From Parapedobacter sp051400755 (GTDB taxonomy: Bacteria > Bacteroidota > Bacteroidia > Sphingobacteriales > Sphingobacteriaceae): a stretch of DNA of 64,000 nucleotides. This document shows, piece after piece, positions 52,945 through 62,717 of this stretch. The notes beneath the pieces were generated by a model, which saw nothing but the letters and a program-made list of their open reading frames with translations, ran no database searches and was not told the DNA's origin. The DNA is taken from assembly GCF_051400755.1 (NCBI RefSeq), contig NZ_JBLFFL010000001.1, forward strand, positions 310,001 to 374,000, written 5' to 3'. The stretch's first letter is position 1. Each line of letters opens with the position of its first letter. The position numbers were made by a program, and so were the translations under genes.

Positions 52945-54471
52945 ATGGACAATCAAAAAAAACGAATGATGAATACGATTTTAACATACACGCTGACGGG
53001 GGTCTTTGCCCTAGCCCTGCACCACGGTGCCGAGGCGCAATGGACCGGCCCCAAGCAGAAACCCACCGAGCTGAAGGAAATCGAATATGGCCCCCTCACG
53101 CCGCCGCACCGCACCGACCCACAGATGGAGGCCTTCCGCAGCTATGGCCTGGGGCAGTTTATCCACTGGGGGGTGTATGCGATCCCGGGCAACGAGTGGG
53201 AGGGCGTGAGCGCCCGCAGCGGGGCGGCGGCCTCCGAGTGGATACGGGCCTGGCGGGGACCCAATGCGCCGGAAAACTGGACCACCATCTACGATAACCT
53301 TTACAAGCAGTTCAACCCCAAGGATTTCGACGCCCAACGATGGGCCCGGCAGGCAAAAGAAATGGGTGCCCGGTACCTGATCTTCACCACGAAACACCAC
53401 GATGGTTTTGCGCTTTGGCCCACGAAATATTCCGACTACAACGTCACGAAGTCGCCGTACCAAAAGGATATTGTAAAGGAGGTGGTCGATGCTTATACGG
53501 CAGCGGGGATAGACGTGTACCTATATTTCTCTGTGATGGAGTGGAACAACCCAGACTACATGGGTAAGGCTCCGGAGACGGACGCGGAGAAGAAGCGGTT
53601 CGACCGCTTCCTCCAGTATACGCGCAATCAACTGCTGGAACTGCTGGAAAACTATCCGAAGATCAAGGGATTCTGGTTTGATGGTACATGGGATCGATCC
53701 TGGATACAGGCTTATGAGTTTACCTACGCGCTGGAAAAAGAGCTGCGCGAGAAACATCCCGGATTGATCATCGGCTCGCGCTTCCGCAATGACGAATACG
53801 GGAAGCGCCACTTCGACAGCAACGGACGCCTGCTGGGCGACTACGAGCAGGGCTGGGAACGCAAGCTGCCGGGTGCCTTCGAATGGCTGGACGGCAACGA
53901 CTGGGACGCGGTCATGACCATTCCGCCCAACGGGTGGGGCTACATGAAAGACTGGTCTGGTCTGTACACCAAGACCACTGATGACCTGCTCGACATGCTC
54001 ATGCATACGGTATCGATGAATGGCAATTTTGTACTCAACTTCGGCCCCGATGGACAGGGCAACATGCACCCCGGCGAGGATAAACTGGCGACAGAAATCG
54101 GTCAATGGATGAAGGAAAACGGGGAAGCCGTCTACGGCGTACGGCATGCCGGCCTCGCCCCTTCCAAGCTGGGCTACTTCACCCGGAGGGCAGACACCCT
54201 TTACCTCACCGTGTTCAACCGGCCGGTAAACAACATCGTGCGCATAGCCGTACCCAAGAAATCGGCCGAGGTACCCCTCGCCGCCGAATTGCTGGCCGAT
54301 GGACAACGTCTGGAAGTGACGCACTCGGACATCGGGCTGGACCTGGACAAGCATACTTACTACGATGTGCGCTTGCCGAGAGCGCTGCAGGCGGAGCGCG
54401 CATTTGTGATCCGGATGAAGCTGGGGGCGCCGCAGGCAGAGTCCGGAAACCTCATGGATGCCAAGATGTGA
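52945..54471 (+). CDS. GH29 alpha-L-fucosidase
   Basis: A 508-residue exported glycosidase that removes alpha-linked fucose from glycans. A signal peptide precedes the mature N-terminus (AEAQWTGP); the start may be Met1 or the ATG at 52966. Family marks are FIHWGVYAIPGNEWEG, the KHHDGFALW motif (150-158), the catalytic nucleophile Asp246 in WFDGTWDRSW, and DYEQGWERKL in the region that carries the acid/base. It is not a lipoprotein and shows no extra binding module. Located as the last gene of the ECF-controlled SusCD operon, so it probably trims imported or surface-bound glycan in the periplasm. Confidence 0.93.
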   Translation: MDNQKKRMMNTILTYTLTGVFALALHHGAEAQWTGPKQKPTELKEIEYGPLTPPHRTDPQMEAFRSYGLGQFIHWGVYAIPGNEWEGVSARSGAAASEWIRAWRGPNAPENWTTIYDNLYKQFNPKDFDAQRWARQAKEMGARYLIFTTKHHDGFALWPTKYSDYNVTKSPYQKDIVKEVVDAYTAAGIDVYLYFSVMEWNNPDYMGKAPETDAEKKRFDRFLQYTRNQLLELLENYPKIKGFWFDGTWDRSWIQAYEFTYALEKELREKHPGLIIGSRFRNDEYGKRHFDSNGRLLGDYEQGWERKLPGAFEWLDGNDWDAVMTIPPNGWGYMKDWSGLYTKTTDDLLDMLMHTVSMNGNFVLNFGPDGQGNMHPGEDKLATEIGQWMKENGEAVYGVRHAGLAPSKLGYFTRRADTLYLTVFNRPVNNIVRIAVPKKSAEVPLAAELLADGQRLEVTHSDIGLDLDKHTYYDVRLPRALQAERAFVIRMKLGAPQAESGNLMDAKM

Positions 54472-54491
54472 GCACGCCAGTACAACCTAAA

Positions 54492-54527
54492 ATGGAAAGT
54501 CCCCGGAGCAATCCGGGGACTTTCCAT
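54492..54527. terminator. bidirectional terminator with GCAA tetraloop
   Basis: A perfect 16-bp stem (54492-54507 and 54512-54527) around the loop GCAA. It lies between the fucosidase gene and the convergent DUF4382 gene, so it may serve both. On the minus strand the stem is followed by TTTTAGG. Confidence 0.85.
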
Positions 54528-54545
54528 CGCCTGACAATCAGATTA

Positions 54546-55346
54546 TTATTCTCCCGTATTGGCTGTCAACGTAATGGTTCCGAGGTCTGAAATGATACCG
54601 AACCGAACCGGCACATCCGGAATCGTATCCGCCGCTAAACCCGCGGTAGAATCCGGCTCGGCGATCACGGTGTAGTCCCCTTCGGTCAAACCGGATAACA
54701 AAAAGAAGCCTTCCGCATTCGGGATCGCACTGGCCGTATCCGTTTCGCTGATGGCATAGATGACAGGATTGGCCGACATCGGCTCCACGATGCCCCGGAT
54801 CCGGCCATTCGTCAGTTCTGTGAACACCCGCACCACCGGTTTCAGCATATACGAGCCGTTGCCGGTTTCCACAATGGATCGGGCCGCATCAACGTCTGCC
54901 CAAATCGTGTAAGACCCATCGGGTATGAGCTCTTGGTGCACGTTGAACTTCAGTCCGCTCTGCTCTCCGGATGGAACTTCCAATGGATACTCGGTTCCAT
55001 CGACCACGATGGAATTGTCTTCGCCCAATACAAACCGCACCTGCGACAGGACTCCCGCGGGAAGCGTGGCGCGGGCAATCAAGGTATCCACGCCATTCCT
55101 AAGTGTCAGTAAATCATAAACGCCCGGAACAACTGCTTCAACGGTCGTCCATCCGACTTCATTGGTATGGAATTCCACCGCTTGGATATCCAGGTACAAT
55201 GCGTCGAACGCGCCCGGTGCGTCCGTCAGCCGTAGGTCCAGTTTGGCGCTTCCATTATCAACAGATCCGCTTTTACTACATGCACCAAAGAATCCAATGG
55301 CACATGCCCATGCCAACAAGGGCAAAACATGTCGCTTTTTCATCAT
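54546..55346 (-). CDS. DUF4382-family lipoprotein
   Basis: A 266-residue lipoprotein (lipobox FGAC, Cys23). Residues about 33-175 match the DUF4382 pattern: KLDLRLTDAPGAFDALYLDIQAVEF, then WTTVEAVVPGVYDLLTLRNG, GVLSQVRFVLG and LMLKPVVRVF-like ends (YMLKPVVRVFTELTNG). A C-terminal carboxypeptidase-regulatory-like domain (SGLTEGDYTVIAEP) completes it. Function is unknown; the family is widespread in Bacteroidota. Single gene, convergent with the fucosidase. Confidence 0.85.
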   Translation of the reverse strand: MMKKRHVLPLLAWACAIGFFGACSKSGSVDNGSAKLDLRLTDAPGAFDALYLDIQAVEFHTNEVGWTTVEAVVPGVYDLLTLRNGVDTLIARATLPAGVLSQVRFVLGEDNSIVVDGTEYPLEVPSGEQSGLKFNVHQELIPDGSYTIWADVDAARSIVETGNGSYMLKPVVRVFTELTNGRIRGIVEPMSANPVIYAISETDTASAIPNAEGFFLLSGLTEGDYTVIAEPDSTAGLAADTIPDVPVRFGIISDLGTITLTANTGE

Positions 55347-55360
55347 TTTACAGTTAATTA

Positions 55361-55558
55361 TTATTTATTGTATTGGTTAAACAAAAACGCTTTCTTCTTC
55401 TTTTGCCCTGGCGCGTGTTCACGCGCAGATTTCTTTCCCGTGATCTTTTTGGCTTGCCCTGGAGGCACCTTGCCGCTTCGGCCAGCGGTATGCACGGCAC
55501 AGGATCCCAACCAAAGCACCGTAAGGCTGAGCGTTAACATCGTCAGTAATCTTTTCAT
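55361..55558 (-). CDS. small basic lipoprotein
   Basis: A 65-residue protein with a lipoprotein signal (lipobox WLGSC, Cys20) and a short lysine-rich mature part (GKVPPGQAKKITGKKSAREHA). Similar small Bacteroidota proteins with the PPGQAKK...KSA...PGQ pattern are sometimes annotated as quinol oxidase subunit 4, a label I would not rely on. It is a complete frame with a plausible start, so I report it; function unknown. Confidence 0.55.
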   Translation of the reverse strand: MKRLLTMLTLSLTVLWLGSCAVHTAGRSGKVPPGQAKKITGKKSAREHAPGQKKKKAFLFNQYNK

Positions 55559-55675
55559 CGTCGTATAATAATAGGTCCATCCATTCTCAGATAGCTGGAA
55601 TACCTATTCAAAAAGCCTGCCTTAATACTAATACCTTGAAAAACTGTAGGTTGGGTTGATTAAGAAGTGTATACT

Positions 55676-57475
55676 TTAGGAGACATGGAAATACTCCCTC
55701 ACCGCCTTGACTTGCTTATCGCTGAGTACATGCCGTAGCTCGTCTTCAGACGCGTCTTGTATCTTTTTGACCGATTTAAAGGTCTTCAGCAGTTTCTCGG
55801 CGGAGGTCTTGCCGATACCGGGGATGTTCTCCAGTTCGGTACGGAATGTCTGTAGGCTGCGCTGCTTGCGGTGAAAGGTAATGCCGAACCGGTGAGCTTC
55901 ATCGCGCAGGTGCTGGATGACCTTCAACGTCTCGGACTTCTTATCCAAGTACAATGGATACTGATCACCGGGATAAAACAATTCTTCCAGCCGCTTGGCA
56001 ATGCCGATGACGGTCACCTGTTTATCGATACCCAATAGTTTCAGGCTTTTCAGGGCCGAAGAGAGTTGCCCTTTGCCCCCGTCGATGATGATGAGCTGCG
56101 GGAGGGTTTCCCCCTCATCCAGGAGCCGCCGGTATCGCCGGTGCACCGCCTCCTCCATGGTGGCGAAATCGTTGGGGCCTTCTACGGTCTTGACATTGAA
56201 ATGCCGGTAGTCTTTCTTGGATGGCTTGGCATCCTTGAACACCACCACCGCCGACACGGGGTATTTGCCCTGGAAATTGGAATTATCGAAACATTCGATG
56301 TGCTGCGGCAGTACGTTCATCCGCAGGTCTTTTTGCATCTGGGTGAGGATGCGCTCGGCTTTGAGCTCAGGGTTTAGCTTTTCGTACTGGTTGAGCCGCT
56401 CTTTTTTGAAATACAAGGCGTTCTTGAGCGATAAGTCAAGCAGGTTTTTCTTTTCGCCCAGCTTGGGCACAGTGAATTTCAGGTTGTCTGCCTCGATGTT
56501 GATGGGAAACGGGACAATGATTTCCCCGGAGGTGCTGTTGAACCGGCTCCTGATCTCGGGAATGGCCAGGGTCAGCAGTTCGGCATCGGGCTCATCAAGG
56601 CGTTTCTTCAGCTCAACGGTCTGGGTCTGGATGATCACGCCATTCATCACCTTTAGGTAGTTGACGAAGGCATGACTTTGGTCGGCTGCAATGCTGAAGA
56701 CATCGACGTTGGTGATGGAGGAATTGACTACGGTAGACTTGCTCTGGTAACGGTCCAGGAGGTCAAGCTTGTTCTTCAGGTGATGGGCATATTCAAAACT
56801 CAGGTCGGCCACCGCCCGCTCCAGTTGACCCTTCAGGCGCCGGATGACCACCCCAATCTTGCCATTGAGGATGTCGCGGATATCATCAAGGCTCTGCTCG
56901 TAGTCTTCCTCCGTCTGATAGCCCTCACAAGGGCCCTTGCAATTGCCGATCTGATATTCGAGGCAGACTTTGAATTTGCCCTTGCTGATGTTTTCCGGTG
57001 TGAGGGCGAGGTTGCAGGTGCGCAATGGATACAGTTCGCGGATGGTATCCATGATGGCGTGCATCATGCCCACGGAAGCATAAGGACCAAAATACCTCGA
57101 GCCATCCTTGATGTATCTGCGGGTCGGGAAGACCCGGGGGAAGCGTTCGTTTTTGATCACGATCCATGGGTAGGTCTTGTCATCCTTGAGCATGACGTTG
57201 TACCGGGGCTGATGCTTTTTGATCAGGCTATTCTCCAGCAGCCAGGCATCGATTTCCGTATCGACGAGGGTAAACGTGATGCGGTTGATCTTGCGCACCA
57301 GCACACGGGTTTTACCGTTGAGCAGGTTGGTTTTGACGAAATAGGAGCTTACCCGGTTCTTGAGGTCCTTGGCCTTGCCGATGTACATGAGCGTCCCTTC
57401 CGCGTCCCAGTACTGGTACACCCCCGGACGATGCGGTATCGCTTCAAGCGCCTTACGGTAGTCAAACTCGGTCAT
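55676..57475 (-). CDS. uvrC: excinuclease ABC subunit C
   Basis: A 599-residue nuclease that makes both incisions in nucleotide-excision repair. The N-terminal GIY-YIG domain is GVYQYWDAEGTLMYIGKAKDL (broken here for length: GVYQYWDAEG and MYIGKAKDLKNR). A Cys-rich stretch (LEYQIGNCKGPCEGYQ), a UVR region, the RNase-H-like domain (IECFDNSNFQG, IIDGGKGQL) and a C-terminal double HhH (IPGIGKTSAEKLLKTF) follow. Start at the ATG at 57475; a TTG two codons upstream is possible. It directly abuts the PBP1A stop codon. Confidence 0.96.
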   Translation of the reverse strand: MTEFDYRKALEAIPHRPGVYQYWDAEGTLMYIGKAKDLKNRVSSYFVKTNLLNGKTRVLVRKINRITFTLVDTEIDAWLLENSLIKKHQPRYNVMLKDDKTYPWIVIKNERFPRVFPTRRYIKDGSRYFGPYASVGMMHAIMDTIRELYPLRTCNLALTPENISKGKFKVCLEYQIGNCKGPCEGYQTEEDYEQSLDDIRDILNGKIGVVIRRLKGQLERAVADLSFEYAHHLKNKLDLLDRYQSKSTVVNSSITNVDVFSIAADQSHAFVNYLKVMNGVIIQTQTVELKKRLDEPDAELLTLAIPEIRSRFNSTSGEIIVPFPINIEADNLKFTVPKLGEKKNLLDLSLKNALYFKKERLNQYEKLNPELKAERILTQMQKDLRMNVLPQHIECFDNSNFQGKYPVSAVVVFKDAKPSKKDYRHFNVKTVEGPNDFATMEEAVHRRYRRLLDEGETLPQLIIIDGGKGQLSSALKSLKLLGIDKQVTVIGIAKRLEELFYPGDQYPLYLDKKSETLKVIQHLRDEAHRFGITFHRKQRSLQTFRTELENIPGIGKTSAEKLLKTFKSVKKIQDASEDELRHVLSDKQVKAVREYFHVS

Positions 57476-57481
57476 TTTCAA

Positions 57482-59728
57482 TCAAAACCCAAGCCGATCA
57501 TCAAGCTTTTCTTCTTCCTCCCCGTAGAACTGCTGATATTTACTGCAATCCAATTCGCGTGTAAGACCGCCCTCCGGCAAGGGAAAATCACCTTTCGAAT
57601 ATTTCAGGGACGCATCGGCATATACTTTCTGCATATACAATGCGAATACCGGCAAGGCTGCTTGCGCGCCTTGACCTTCGGCCATCGAATAGAAGCTGAT
57701 ACCGCGGTCTTCGGCGCCTGTCCATACGCCGCTGACCAGCTCGGGGGTAATGCCGATGAACCAAGCGTCCGCATTGTCGTTGGTGGTACCGGTTTTACCG
57801 CCGATGGGATTGGTGAGGTTATACCGGAACCGTATGCGTCCGCCGGATCCTCCATCCACTACACTCTTGAGCATATCCACCATGATGTAGGCGCTTTCGC
57901 TGTTCAATACCTTGGTCACCCGGGGTGCTTTCTCGTAGATGGGCATGCCGTTTTTATCCTCGATACGCAAGATGTAGGTCGGTTCTACCCATACGCCATG
58001 ATTGACAAAGGCGGAATAGGCTCCCACCATGTCGTATACCGAGGCTTCGTAAGCCCCCAGCGCAATGGATGGATATTCCGGCACCTCGGAGGTAATACCC
58101 ATCTTCTTGGTGAGTGTGGCCACGGGCCTCGCGCCTACTTCGTCGATCATATAGGCCGTGGCAAAGTTCTGTGAATTGGCCAGCGCCCGGCGCAGGGTGA
58201 TCGGACTGCCGATCGATTCGCCGCGGGGTGACCAGGCATACTGGCCGCTGCCCACCGTCAGCGGCACGTTCGGCACCTGCAGGCATGGTGAGTAGCCATT
58301 GTCGATGGCGGCGGCATAGGTAAACGGCTTGGCCGTCGATCCGACCTGCCGGGTACCCATCTTGACCTGATCGTATTTGTAATGTTCGAAATTGATGCCC
58401 CCTACCCATGCGCGCACATAGCCTGTATGCGGCTCCATGGACATGAAGGAGTTCCGTAGGATCAGCTTGTTGTAGCGGATGGAATCCATCGGCGTCATGG
58501 TGGTATCCCGGTTTCCCTGCCAGGTAAAAATGGTCATCGGTACCGGCGTATTGAAGTCCTTCTGGATCTCTTCCGCCGTTTTGCCAGCCTGCTTGAGCAC
58601 CCGGTAGCGGTCTGAGCGCTTCATGCCCGTCTCCAGCAACTTGGCCTTGTCGCCGCGGAATGGATCGCGGCTTTTCCATTGCTTGTCGAAGTTAGCTTGA
58701 ATGGTTTTCATCCATTCTTTTTGCGCCTCTTCGGCATAGCGCTGCATCTTCGAGTTGATGGTCGTATAGATCCGCAGCCCGTCCCGGTCCAGGTCCCATG
58801 GCGTACCGTCGGCCTTGGTGATCGACAATTCGGCAAACTGCTGCTGGATTTCGCGCTTCAATACGGCCCGGAAATAAGGTGCAAGCCCCTCGCCGTAATC
58901 CGATATGAAGCGCATATCCTTCACCAACGGCGTCTTCATCAGTTTTTCCGATTCCTCACGGGTGATAAAGCCTTCCCTCCGCATGTTATCGATCACCTGA
59001 TTGCGGCGCCGGATGGCATTCTGCGGATAACGCACGGGGGAGTAAATGCCCGGACCTTTGAGCATGCCCACCAGCAGGGCCGCCTGCTGTACATTCAGCT
59101 TATCCGGCGTGGTGTTGAAATACGTGCGCGCAGCCGATTTAATGCCATACGTATTATAAGCACCGAAATCGACCGTATTAAAATACATCGTGATAATCTC
59201 CTCTTTGGTGTAGTTGCGCTCTAAGCGCACGGCCGTGATCCATTCCTGGAATTTCTGGATAACTCGCTTGCCGGTATTGCGTGCGCGCCCTTCGGAAAAC
59301 AGGTTGAGCGCCAGCTGCTGGGTGATGGTACTCGCCCCCTGACGGTTCCCGATCAAGTTATAGAAAATGATCGTGAACGTACGCCGGTAATCGATGCCCG
59401 AGTGCCGGTGGAAACGTTTATCTTCGGTCGCAATAAGCGCCTGCACCAAATGAGGCGACAATTCGTCATACCGCACATTGGAGCGATTTTGTACAAAATA
59501 GGTGCCCAATACCACGCCGTCATCAGCGATCACCTCCGATGCCAGGTTGCTTTTGGGGTTTTCCAGGTCGCGGAAGGTCGGTAGTTTTCCGAAAAGCCCC
59601 ATTCCGACACTGAAAATGAATAAAAAGCCCAATAGGATCAGGCCAAGTAGAATCTTCCAAAATTTGCTGGTATATCGGTTGATTTCTTCTTTTGTTAATG
59701 TCGTATTCTTCGTTGTCTGTTTTTTCAT
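57482..59728 (-). CDS. class A penicillin-binding protein (PBP1A-like)
   Basis: A 748-residue bifunctional peptidoglycan synthase anchored by one N-terminal membrane helix (about 24-45). The glycosyltransferase GT51 domain has TEDKRFHRHSGID with Glu102, QGASTITQQLALN and RNTGKRVIQKFQEW. The transpeptidase has the serine motif STAKPFTYAA, the SQN motif, and KTGTTNDNADAW. Length and order match PBP1A. The gene lies 15 bases after the PorW/SprE-like gene and abuts uvrC, in one minus-strand unit. Confidence 0.95.
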   Translation of the reverse strand: MKKQTTKNTTLTKEEINRYTSKFWKILLGLILLGFLFIFSVGMGLFGKLPTFRDLENPKSNLASEVIADDGVVLGTYFVQNRSNVRYDELSPHLVQALIATEDKRFHRHSGIDYRRTFTIIFYNLIGNRQGASTITQQLALNLFSEGRARNTGKRVIQKFQEWITAVRLERNYTKEEIITMYFNTVDFGAYNTYGIKSAARTYFNTTPDKLNVQQAALLVGMLKGPGIYSPVRYPQNAIRRRNQVIDNMRREGFITREESEKLMKTPLVKDMRFISDYGEGLAPYFRAVLKREIQQQFAELSITKADGTPWDLDRDGLRIYTTINSKMQRYAEEAQKEWMKTIQANFDKQWKSRDPFRGDKAKLLETGMKRSDRYRVLKQAGKTAEEIQKDFNTPVPMTIFTWQGNRDTTMTPMDSIRYNKLILRNSFMSMEPHTGYVRAWVGGINFEHYKYDQVKMGTRQVGSTAKPFTYAAAIDNGYSPCLQVPNVPLTVGSGQYAWSPRGESIGSPITLRRALANSQNFATAYMIDEVGARPVATLTKKMGITSEVPEYPSIALGAYEASVYDMVGAYSAFVNHGVWVEPTYILRIEDKNGMPIYEKAPRVTKVLNSESAYIMVDMLKSVVDGGSGGRIRFRYNLTNPIGGKTGTTNDNADAWFIGITPELVSGVWTGAEDRGISFYSMAEGQGAQAALPVFALYMQKVYADASLKYSKGDFPLPEGGLTRELDCSKYQQFYGEEEEKLDDRLGF

Positions 59729-59743
59729 TGTCGTCCTTATTCC

Positions 59744-62608
59744 CTACTCCCTGCTCCGGTCGCGCTGTTCCTGATAAATGGCATAGTAGTCGTCTACTTT
59801 ATCAAAATCAGATAACGTGCCAAAATTAGTTTCGGTGATCACAAATGTGTTATAGAGGTCCGCCGGTATCTTCATAATGTCGGGTAACAGCGGCAATATG
59901 CCCTCCTCGTAGCGCCGGGCATCGTCATAATTATCGAACGGTCCGATGTATACCAATTGCGCCTCATCAGCCACCATCTTGAGCTGGTGACTAATACCGC
60001 TCCCCGTATACCGGGTGCGGTTGAACTGCCCGATGCCGAATCGGGAAGGCGCCAGGTTAACGCGCCCATTCATCACATTGACGACCACATAGTAAGTCGC
60101 CGAATCGGGAAGCAGTTCCAGGTCACGGTAGACATTGGGGCCGATTTCGCCAACTTCGGCGATCCCGGCGAGCTGCTGTCCTGCCAAATCCTGCACATTG
60201 CCCAGGGCACGCCCTCCCTGAATACCCGTCTGCCCGGCGGCGCCGACGGCCAATTGCCGGCGCGGCCGCGGTGGCTCCGCGCCGCGGTTGATGACCAGTT
60301 GCGGCCACAGCGTCATCGTCGGTTCATCGACAAAACGTGCTCTGTTTTCGTCCATCGCCTGCAGGGCATACATCCGGGTAGCCAGGGAATCCCGATTGGC
60401 GGCGATATAGGCCAGGTGCTGGTTCGCCAACGGCGTGATCAAGCTATCCTCGGGAAAGTCCTTCGTGATCTGCAACAGCGCCTGTTCGAAAGTGTCCAGC
60501 GTAGATGTCCTGCCCCATGCGAGCGCCCGCAGATAGGCCAGCTGGCTCAGTGTCTGCGCCCGGCCCTGCCCCTCGCTGAGGATGTGCGTCACGGCGGCGA
60601 TCACCTCCGGATACTGCTGTCGCGTATATTGCATATACACCTTTTCGTAAGCCTGATCCAGCACCTGCTTCTGCTCCTCAAGCTTGGCTAAGTATGCCGG
60701 ATCGAGGATGACCCGGCTATAAAGTGCATCCGGGTGTTCGCGCAGCAATAGCTCGCGGTAATGTGCCGCCCGCTCTTCATTCACATCGACGTACAGCCGA
60801 TAGAGGTTGTAATACATCAGCGCGGCATCTTTCGTGTCGGGATACCGCGCCAACAACGCCTCATAGGTCTTGGCGGCCGCTGGATTATCGCGGAGCTCAT
60901 CGCGGTACATATTCCCGATGCGGATCAGCGCCTCATGGATTTGGCTGTGCGAAGCCGCCAGTTCTGCTTCGGTATCCGGCAATTCGCTTAAATAGTGCTC
61001 CCGGAACTGCTGTGCCCATGATGCGCTATCCGGCGCGATGCTGTCTGGCTGTTGGGCAACCGATGCTCCGGCAACCGCCACGGTATCGGCAGTTGCCTGT
61101 GCACCCGCCATATCAGTAAACCGCCAATTGTCACGGAGCTGGCGGTTGCCCCACCGGCGCCTGAACTCGGCCTGCCCCATGCCCATGGCATCCGGATTGT
61201 TGAAATAAAATCGGTTGTCGGTAAGCGTCTCCGTAGGCTGCGGCAAAAAATCATCGAATGATGAACGCTGGGCAGATCTGCTGGCGGATTGCTGTTTTTT
61301 CTCCTTGGCTGCAAATACCTGGGCATACGTGCGGGCAACGATGCTGTCGACTTCCGTTTCACGCTGGGCCTCACCAAGTCCGGCCAGGTATTGCAAGCTA
61401 TCCTGGTGCGCCACCACTTGCAGCTGTGCAATCAGGTCATCCAAATTGGCGATTTTGCGCTGTACGGCCCCCGCATCGGGAAAATCGGGCGGCAGCGTCA
61501 TTCCCACGCTGTCATAGTAAAGCTTTGCCGTTTGATAGTCCGCTTCTCCGAAATAATGATCGGCTATTTTCAAGTAGGTCAGTGCCGTCTGGTACCGGTT
61601 GGCGCCTTGCTGCCGCAGGGCCAAATCGTAGTTGGCCAACGCTTCCGACAACTGACTGTCCGCATAAAACACCTCGGCGATATGGAAATAGATCTGGTCT
61701 TTAAAATCCTTATTTTTCCCATCGCGGAGCATGCGGCGGAGGAGGCCGATGCGGTCTGCCCCCGAGGGGTTCTCCGCCGTTGCCAAAAACACCCGGTTCA
61801 GCCCTGCGTGGAATGACATCTCATAGGGCGCATTGCTCCTCACCACACGGCTGTAGTGGTCATATGCCTCTTCCGTGCGCCCGTTTTTCTGAAGCAGCTG
61901 CCCCAGCAGGAAATGCCACCGCAACCGAGCGGGTCTATGCTTGGTATGGTCGATGGCTTGCAGCAGCATCGTAATCGCCGATTCCTCGTCATGCATCAGG
62001 AGGTAATGCTTCGCCTGCGCGGCAAAGGCCAGTCCGGCGGACTGCTTTTCCGACTCCAAACCCGTGAATGCCGTGTCCAATACCAGTCCCGCTTCGGTAA
62101 GATTGCCCAGCTGCATCAGCGAACGCGCCTTCCATACCAATGCCGCTTGCCGGTATGCAGGCATGTCGGCAAAGGTGTTGGCTAAGTAGGTGAAAAACTC
62201 CACCGCATTATAATAATTCCCTTTCAGGTAATTCGCTTTACCGGTCAATAGGTACGCTTCGTTAATGTATTTGCTCTTGGTTTTCTTATTGATGATGTCC
62301 AATGCCTTGCCGATCACCGAATCCATCAATGGGGTATTGGACGAAGCGCTGGTCTCCGTAGGCTCCACCAGCACGGGAAGCAGTTGCTGATAATTGTCTC
62401 GATGGGCCTCAAAATTCTCGCGCTCGGCATCCGCGATGATCTTGCGGCCATGATAAACGATATTGTAACGGGCCGTCAGGTTTTCCATCATATCGTAGTT
62501 CGCTTCACCTTCTTGCTTTTTGTTTGCCGCACAAGCGGCAATCGTGCCCGCCATCAATGCCAAAAGCATGAAGCGAAAGAACGGAGGGATATGAATGTCA
62601 CGTTTCAA
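59744..62608 (-). CDS. sprE: PorW/SprE-like TPR lipoprotein of type IX secretion/gliding
   Basis: A 954-residue lipoprotein (lipobox IAAC, Cys26) built of tetratricopeptide-like helices. In Porphyromonas and Flavobacterium, PorW/SprE is a periplasmic part of the type IX secretion system. Marks that led to the call: ENLTARYNIVYHGRKII, LLTGKANYLKGNYYNAVEFF, the linker FYFNNPDAMGMGQAEFRRRWG with RQLRDNWRF, and a C-terminal SPOR-like end. The frame opens with a TTG at 62608 (MKRDIHIPPF); an ATG 13 codons later would leave a short, uncharged signal, so I keep TTG. It is divergent from the M23 gene. Confidence 0.78.
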   Translation of the reverse strand: MKRDIHIPPFFRFMLLALMAGTIAACAANKKQEGEANYDMMENLTARYNIVYHGRKIIADAERENFEAHRDNYQQLLPVLVEPTETSASSNTPLMDSVIGKALDIINKKTKSKYINEAYLLTGKANYLKGNYYNAVEFFTYLANTFADMPAYRQAALVWKARSLMQLGNLTEAGLVLDTAFTGLESEKQSAGLAFAAQAKHYLLMHDEESAITMLLQAIDHTKHRPARLRWHFLLGQLLQKNGRTEEAYDHYSRVVRSNAPYEMSFHAGLNRVFLATAENPSGADRIGLLRRMLRDGKNKDFKDQIYFHIAEVFYADSQLSEALANYDLALRQQGANRYQTALTYLKIADHYFGEADYQTAKLYYDSVGMTLPPDFPDAGAVQRKIANLDDLIAQLQVVAHQDSLQYLAGLGEAQRETEVDSIVARTYAQVFAAKEKKQQSASRSAQRSSFDDFLPQPTETLTDNRFYFNNPDAMGMGQAEFRRRWGNRQLRDNWRFTDMAGAQATADTVAVAGASVAQQPDSIAPDSASWAQQFREHYLSELPDTEAELAASHSQIHEALIRIGNMYRDELRDNPAAAKTYEALLARYPDTKDAALMYYNLYRLYVDVNEERAAHYRELLLREHPDALYSRVILDPAYLAKLEEQKQVLDQAYEKVYMQYTRQQYPEVIAAVTHILSEGQGRAQTLSQLAYLRALAWGRTSTLDTFEQALLQITKDFPEDSLITPLANQHLAYIAANRDSLATRMYALQAMDENRARFVDEPTMTLWPQLVINRGAEPPRPRRQLAVGAAGQTGIQGGRALGNVQDLAGQQLAGIAEVGEIGPNVYRDLELLPDSATYYVVVNVMNGRVNLAPSRFGIGQFNRTRYTGSGISHQLKMVADEAQLVYIGPFDNYDDARRYEEGILPLLPDIMKIPADLYNTFVITETNFGTLSDFDKVDDYYAIYQEQRDRSRE

Positions 62609-62646
62609 TACCGCGATTTCTTAGTGAATGCCCAATATAAAATAAA

Positions 62647-62654
62647 TATCTTTG
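62647..62654 (+). promoter_or_regulatory. putative -7 promoter element of the M23 peptidase gene
   Basis: TATCTTTG, exact TAnnTTTG, about 45-63 bases upstream of the candidate starts at 62700 and 62718. The best upstream element is weak (TTA at 62621-62623, spacing 23). Confidence 0.45.
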
Positions 62655-62717
62655 CTGGGGAATACACCTGCAAAAATATCATTTATTTTGATACCTCGCA
62701 TGGAAAGGAGGAACACG

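Noticed and set aside
56672..58174. 500-codon plus-strand open frame across uvrC and the PBP gene
   Set aside because: It spans the junction of two well-supported minus-strand genes and has no domain; an antisense shadow.
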